Below, piece after piece: positions 60,000 through 64,000 of a DNA stretch of 64,000 nt. The number at the start of each line of letters is the position of its first letter. Positions within the stretch are counted from its first letter, which is position 1. The notes beneath the pieces are model-generated. The model did not search any database. It was given only the letters and a program-made list of their open reading frames with translations, and was not told the origin of the DNA. The stretch covers positions 62,001-126,000 of the forward strand of contig CANNFR010000009.1 of the NCBI GenBank assembly GCA_947503935.1. The letters run 5' to 3'. This stretch comes from an uncultured Paracoccaceae bacterium. Its GTDB lineage: Bacteria; Pseudomonadota; Alphaproteobacteria; Rhodobacterales; Rhodobacteraceae. The position numbers and the translations under genes were made by a program.

Positions 60000-60470
60000 A
60001 TGCGGCTGACCCTTCTGATTGCATTGGCGATTTTCGTGGTCGATCAGGCCAGCAAATATTACGTCGTCCACATGCTCGACCTGGCGCGTATACGGGAAAT
60101 CGACGTTTTCCCGCCCTATCTGAACCTGCGTATGGCCTGGAATGACGGGATCAATTTCGGGCTTCTGGGCGATCTGGGCGGCTATATGCGCTGGGTCCTG
60201 ATCGCCCTGGCCTTGGGCATTTCGGCCTGGGTCGTCTGGTGGGTCAGGCGCGGCCCGCAAAAGCCCATCGTGCTGATCTCGGCCGGGATCTTGCTGGGCG
60301 GTGCCTTGGGCAATGTGGTTGACCGCGTGATCTATGGCGCGGTGGCCGACTTTTTGAACATGTCGTGCTGCGGCATCGAAAACCCGTTTGCCTTCAACGT
60401 GGCCGATGTGGCGATCTTCGTGGGCGCGATCGGCCTGGTCCTGTTCACGAGCGAGAAGAAGACCACGTGA
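60000..60470 (+). CDS. lspA: lipoprotein signal peptidase (signal peptidase II)
   Basis: A 156-residue inner-membrane aspartyl protease with four predicted helices that removes signal peptides from prolipoproteins. Catalytic Asp motifs: GNVVDRVIYGAVADF and FNVADVAIFVG; VDQASKYYVV near the N-terminus is also conserved. The start follows the purH stop directly, and a DUF3035 lipoprotein gene follows, a likely substrate. Confidence 0.95.
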   Translation: MRLTLLIALAIFVVDQASKYYVVHMLDLARIREIDVFPPYLNLRMAWNDGINFGLLGDLGGYMRWVLIALALGISAWVVWWVRRGPQKPIVLISAGILLGGALGNVVDRVIYGAVADFLNMSCCGIENPFAFNVADVAIFVGAIGLVLFTSEKKTT

Positions 60471-60523
60471 CGCGCCCGCAGCTTTGGGCTAAACGAAGGC
60501 GGGACGGTGGAAGGAAGGAAGCG

Positions 60524-61069
60524 ATGGTGGCGATGCGACGGTTCAGGATGATGGCGCTGATCGCGGCAGGTCTGGTCCTGTCGGCTTGCGGCAGCGATCG
60601 CAATCCTGAGCTTTTGAACATCCGCTCGAACACCACGACGCCGGATGAATTCTCGATCCTGCCCACCAAACCCTTGCAAGCCCCCGAAGATTTCAGCGCG
60701 CTGCCTGAGCCGACACCCGGCGGCGGCAACCGTGTCGATCCGACGCCAACCGCCGATGCGGTCGCCGTTCTGGGCGGCAACCCTGCCGCCCTGACCCGCA
60801 GTGGCGTGCCCGCGGGCGATGGCGCGCTTTTCGCGCATACGACGCGCTATGGCGTGACGCCCGCGATTCGCACCGAGTTGGCGCAGGCCGATCTTGAGTT
60901 TCGCCGCGCCAATGACGGCCGCCTGCTTGAGCGGCTTTTCAACGTCAACGTCTATTTCCGCGCCTATGAGGCACTCAGCCTCGACCAACATGCCGAGCTT
61001 GAGCGCTGGCGCCGTGTCGGCGTGCGCACGCCCTCGGCCCCGCCTGATCCGGAAGTCGAGTACGAATAA
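60524..61069 (+). CDS. DUF3035 lipoprotein
   Basis: A 181-residue lipoprotein: signal MRRFRMMALIAAGLVLSACGSD with a lipobox (LSAC), then an extended Pro/Thr-rich domain with RSNTTTPDEFSILPTKPLQ, the DUF3035 core. Typical of alphaproteobacteria, function unknown. Ribosome site GGAAGGAAGGAAG before the ATG at 60524; a second ATG three codons on is possible. Between lspA and two M16 proteases. Confidence 0.86.
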   Translation: MVAMRRFRMMALIAAGLVLSACGSDRNPELLNIRSNTTTPDEFSILPTKPLQAPEDFSALPEPTPGGGNRVDPTPTADAVAVLGGNPAALTRSGVPAGDGALFAHTTRYGVTPAIRTELAQADLEFRRANDGRLLERLFNVNVYFRAYEALSLDQHAELERWRRVGVRTPSAPPDPEVEYE

Positions 61070-61152
61070 CCCGGTCACATCCGCGTAGGTTTGGCTTGAA
61101 TGCGCGGGCAACAGACGTACCTTCCTGCCCAAAGCAACCAAGGAGTGTGCCC

Positions 61153-62496
61153 ATGCCCCGACGCCTGATCGGCCTCGCGCTGGCCGGATTGGCCTTTGCC
61201 CTGCCCCTGCAGGCGCAGGAGGTGACGACCTTCACGCTGGATAACGGGATGGAGGCCGTGGTGATCGAAAACCACCGCGCGCCGGTGGCTGTGCACATGG
61301 TCTGGTACCGGGTCGGTGCGGCGGATGAACCGCCCGGCAGCTCGGGCATCGCGCATTTTCTGGAGCATCTGATGTTCAAGGGCACCGATGATCGCGCCTC
61401 GGGCGAGCTGTCGGGCTTGGTTGAGTTGAATGGCGGATCGGACAACGCCTTCACCTCATGGGATTTCACCGCCTACTTTCAGCGCGTCGCCGCCGACCGG
61501 CTGGACCTGATGATGGAGCTTGAGGCCGATCGCATGCGCGACCTTCAGATGACCGAGCAGGACGTGCTGACCGAACGCGATGTTATCTTGGAGGAACGTA
61601 GCCAGAGGGTCGATAACGATCCCGGCGGGCTGTTCAGCGAACAGCGCCGCGCGGCGCAATACATGAACCACCCCTACGGCGTGCCGATCATCGGCTGGCG
61701 GCATGAGATGGAAGAGCTTAGCCAGGATGACGCGCTGGATTTCTACCGCCGCTACTACGCCCCCAACAATGCCATCCTGATCGTGGCGGGCGATGTCGAC
61801 CCCGATGAGGTGCGCGCGCTGGCCGAACAGCATTACGGGCCGCTGGAACCCTCGCCCGGATTGGTCGCCCGCACGCGTCCGGCCGAGCCGCCGCAACTGG
61901 CCGAGCGTCGCGTGATGTTCAGCGATCCGCGCGTCTCGCAGCCTTACGTGATGCGCACCTATCTGACGCCCGAGCGTGACAGCGGCGCGCAGGAAACGGC
62001 CGCCGCGCTGACCTATCTGGCCGATATTCTGGGCGGCAGTGGTGCGACCTCGTTCATGGGCCGCAAACTGCAATTCGAAACCCAGACGGCGATTTACACA
62101 GCCGCGTTCTACGATGGCACCAGCCTTGATGACACGACCTTCGGGCTTGTCGTCGTGCCGTCCGAAGGGGTCAGCCTGGCCGATGCCGAGGCGGCGATGG
62201 ACCAGGTGCTGGAAGATTTCGTGACCGAGGGTATCGACGACGCCCAGTTCGAGCGGATCAAGTTCCAGATCCGCGCGCAGGAGATCTATGCGCAAGACGA
62301 TATCCAAGGCCTCGCGCGGCGCTATGGCCAGGGCCTGACCAGCGGTCTGACCGTCGCCGATATCCAGGCTTGGCCTGAGGTGCTGGACGCGGTCACCAAG
62401 GAAGACGTGATGGCCGTCGCCGCCGAGATTTTCGATGAACGCCGCGCCGTGACCGGCTGGCTGATGCAGGATGAAGCTGAGGAGGTGATGCAATGA
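61153..62496 (+). CDS. M16 family metallopeptidase, catalytically complete subunit
   Basis: A 447-residue secreted zinc protease of the pitrilysin family. Signal peptide (LALAGLAFALPLQAQ). The inverted zinc motif HFLEH (in SGIAHFLEHLMFKGT) and the distal Glu about 75 residues later in DVILEERSQRVDND are present, so it should be active. It overlaps the next M16 gene by four bases; the pair probably forms a periplasmic heterodimer like processing-peptidase subunits. Confidence 0.9.
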   Translation: MPRRLIGLALAGLAFALPLQAQEVTTFTLDNGMEAVVIENHRAPVAVHMVWYRVGAADEPPGSSGIAHFLEHLMFKGTDDRASGELSGLVELNGGSDNAFTSWDFTAYFQRVAADRLDLMMELEADRMRDLQMTEQDVLTERDVILEERSQRVDNDPGGLFSEQRRAAQYMNHPYGVPIIGWRHEMEELSQDDALDFYRRYYAPNNAILIVAGDVDPDEVRALAEQHYGPLEPSPGLVARTRPAEPPQLAERRVMFSDPRVSQPYVMRTYLTPERDSGAQETAAALTYLADILGGSGATSFMGRKLQFETQTAIYTAAFYDGTSLDDTTFGLVVVPSEGVSLADAEAAMDQVLEDFVTEGIDDAQFERIKFQIRAQEIYAQDDIQGLARRYGQGLTSGLTVADIQAWPEVLDAVTKEDVMAVAAEIFDERRAVTGWLMQDEAEEVMQ

Positions 62497-63809
62497 TGCG
62501 TCTCATATGGGTCGCTGTCGCCGCGATCACCCTGGCGCTGCCCGCGCGTGCGGCTGTCGACATCAAGGAAGTGACGTCACCCGGTGGCATCACCGCCTGG
62601 CTGGTTGAGGAGCACTCGATCCCCTTCGTCGCGCTGGAAATCCGCTTCAAGGGTGGAGCAAGTCTGGACGCGCCCGGCAAACGCGGTGCGATCAACCTGA
62701 TGACAGGTCTTCTTGAGGAAGGCGCCGGCGATCTGGATGCACGGCAATTCGCCGCCCGGGCCGAGGAACTGGCGGCGCGGTTCTCCTTCGACGTCTATGA
62801 CGACACGATGATGATCTCGGCCTCGGTGCTGACGGAAAATCGTGGTGAGGCTTTGGGCCTTCTGCGCTCGGCCCTGATTGAGCCGCGTTTCGACGAAGAC
62901 GCGGTTGAGCGGGTGCGCGCGCAGGTCCTGTCGATCATCGGGTCGGACGCCACCGATCCGAACGAGATCGCCGACATGACGTTCAACCAGATCGCGTTCG
63001 GCGATCACCCCTATGGCTCGTCCCTGAACGGCACGCTGGAAAGTGTAGCGGCCCTGACGCGCGACGATGTTGTCGCCGCGAAAGACCGCTTGATGGCCCG
63101 CGACCGCATCTACGTGGCCGCCGTCGGCGACATCACGGCGGACGAGCTGGGCGCGCTTCTGGACGATCTTCTGGGCGCATTGCCCGAGACAGGCGCAAAG
63201 CTGCCCGACCGGGCCGAGGTCGGCCTGACCGGCGGCGTGACGGTCGTGCCCTTCGACACGCCGCAATCGGTGGTGATGTTCGGCCATGAGGGGATCGAGC
63301 GTTTCGATGATGATTTCTTCCCGGCCTTCGTGCTGAACCAGGTGCTGGGCGGCGGTGGCTTTTCCTCGCGCCTGATGGCCGAGGTGCGCAAGGCGCGCGG
63401 GCTGACCTATGGCATCGGCTCGTACCTGGTGCCGATGGATCATGCCGAGCTTTACCTGGGCCAGTTCGCCTCGGGCAACAATCGCGTCAGCGAGGCGATC
63501 GACGTGGTCCGCGCCGAATGGGCCAAGGCCGCCACCGAGGGCCTGACCGAAGAGGAGTTGGAGCGCGCCAAGACCTTTCTGACCGGCGCCTACCCCCTGC
63601 GGTTCGACGGCAACGCCACAATCGCGGGCATTTTGGCGGGAATGCAGTCCGAGGGCCTGCCGATCGAATACATCGAAACCCGCAATCAGCAGATCGAAGC
63701 GGTGACGCTGGAAGACATCCAGCGCGTCGCCACCCGCCTCCTGCGCCCAGATGACCTGCGCTTTGTCGTGGTGGGCCAGCCCGAGGGGCTTGAGGGGGAT
63801 GGGCTTTGA
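62493..63809 (+). CDS. M16 family protein lacking the zinc motif (partner subunit)
   Basis: A 438-residue M16 relative with a signal peptide (IWVAVAAITLALPARA). At the HxxEH position it has NLMTGLLEEGAGD, so zinc cannot be bound; the C-terminal R/Y motif (GGGGFSSRLMAEVRKARGLTYGIGSY) is intact. This is the usual non-catalytic beta-type subunit that shapes substrate binding. Overlaps its partner by four bases and the next gene by one base. Confidence 0.9.
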   Translation: MMRLIWVAVAAITLALPARAAVDIKEVTSPGGITAWLVEEHSIPFVALEIRFKGGASLDAPGKRGAINLMTGLLEEGAGDLDARQFAARAEELAARFSFDVYDDTMMISASVLTENRGEALGLLRSALIEPRFDEDAVERVRAQVLSIIGSDATDPNEIADMTFNQIAFGDHPYGSSLNGTLESVAALTRDDVVAAKDRLMARDRIYVAAVGDITADELGALLDDLLGALPETGAKLPDRAEVGLTGGVTVVPFDTPQSVVMFGHEGIERFDDDFFPAFVLNQVLGGGGFSSRLMAEVRKARGLTYGIGSYLVPMDHAELYLGQFASGNNRVSEAIDVVRAEWAKAATEGLTEEELERAKTFLTGAYPLRFDGNATIAGILAGMQSEGLPIEYIETRNQQIEAVTLEDIQRVATRLLRPDDLRFVVVGQPEGLEGDGL

Positions 63810-64000
63810 TGCCCAACCCCGATGCGCCGCCTTGTGAGTGTGATTGGCTTGAGCGCAAGGCCGCCAATCCTGATGTACCGATCTTTTGGGATGAGATGAC
63901 AGGTGAGTATCAGCTGCGCTGGGGTCCAGACGACGCGAAGGCCAGCTCGATTTTTTATCACTGCCCCTTTTGCGGTGGCAGGGCTCCGGCGTCGCGGCGC
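63809..64000 (+). CDS. small protein with zinc-ribbon-like CPFCGG motif, runs off the right edge
   Basis: Open from an ATG that overlaps the M16 stop (TGATG) to the window end (64 codons seen). It contains an N-terminal CECDWLERKA stretch and YHCPFCGGRAP, a typical half zinc ribbon; the rest is outside the window. Function not recognised. Confidence 0.6.
   Translation, partial: MPNPDAPPCECDWLERKAANPDVPIFWDEMTGEYQLRWGPDDAKASSIFYHCPFCGGRAPASRR

Overview
The window is GC-rich DNA from an alphaproteobacterium, most likely a marine Rhodobacteraceae (Roseobacter-lineage) species. The evidence is the petP-petR pair beside ilvE, a phyR/nepR/ecfG general stress locus, the rbfA/truB/dapB and rsmB-heparinase-purH neighbourhoods, a DUF4175 (TIGR02302-type) protein, and probable organosulfonate catabolism genes. 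Gene density is high, mostly in short operons with stop/start overlaps. I see no prophage, insertion sequence or CRISPR array.

Layout. 1-2542: a partial, degenerate GT51 protein, an esterase and gshB (all minus). 2681-6056: a cobalamin riboswitch followed by a BtuF-like protein and a dedicated ExbB-ExbD-ExbD-TonB energiser. 6068-16085: a LysR regulator divergent from an eight-gene operon encoding a cysteate-lyase-like PLP enzyme, a DegT-type PLP enzyme, an Asp/Glu-racemase-family enzyme, a ProXVW-type ABC importer, a HisD/HpsN-type dehydrogenase and a CuyZ/YeiH exporter. I read this as uptake, oxidation, racemisation, desulfonation and sulfite export of a C3 (amino)sulfonate. 16086-20904: a small lipoprotein, then a LysR/dehalogenase-like hydrolase/tartrate-dehydrogenase group and kdgK. 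21008-26551: an RNA-repair island with rtcR, a Ro60 (TROVE) gene, an array of five Y-RNA-like elements plus one genuine tRNA-Asn, and rtcB. 26567-31298: an acetolactate-synthase-like enzyme, gdhA, a DUF1328 peptide and a MATE transporter.

29575-40987 is dominated by the general stress response: phyR, nepR, ecfG and a HWE-type kinase, with small stress genes (two DUF1328 peptides, CsbD, a PLDc_N peptide) and an MscS channel. Seven promoters matching or nearly matching GGAAC-N16/17-CGTT can be read directly, including two divergent pairs. An amidoligase/class-I glutamine amidotransferase pair lies among them, and a degenerate receiver protein follows phyR. 41095-45293: ilvE, petP, petR, a LysR-controlled pair of small enzymes. 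45336-64000: mainly housekeeping genes (DUF4175 protein, lysA, truB, rbfA, dapB, DUF1674, rsmB, heparinase-like, purH, lspA, DUF3035 lipoprotein, two M16 proteases) and an incomplete ORF at the right edge.

The two most interesting systems are the RNA-repair island, whose Y RNAs include circularly permuted tRNA mimics (one clearly tRNA-Leu-like) beside a real tRNA-Asn under an RtcR whose sigma54-contact loop is degenerate, and the putative C3-aminosulfonate operon, where a histidinol-dehydrogenase-fold enzyme, a racemase and a desulfonating lyase make chemical sense together.
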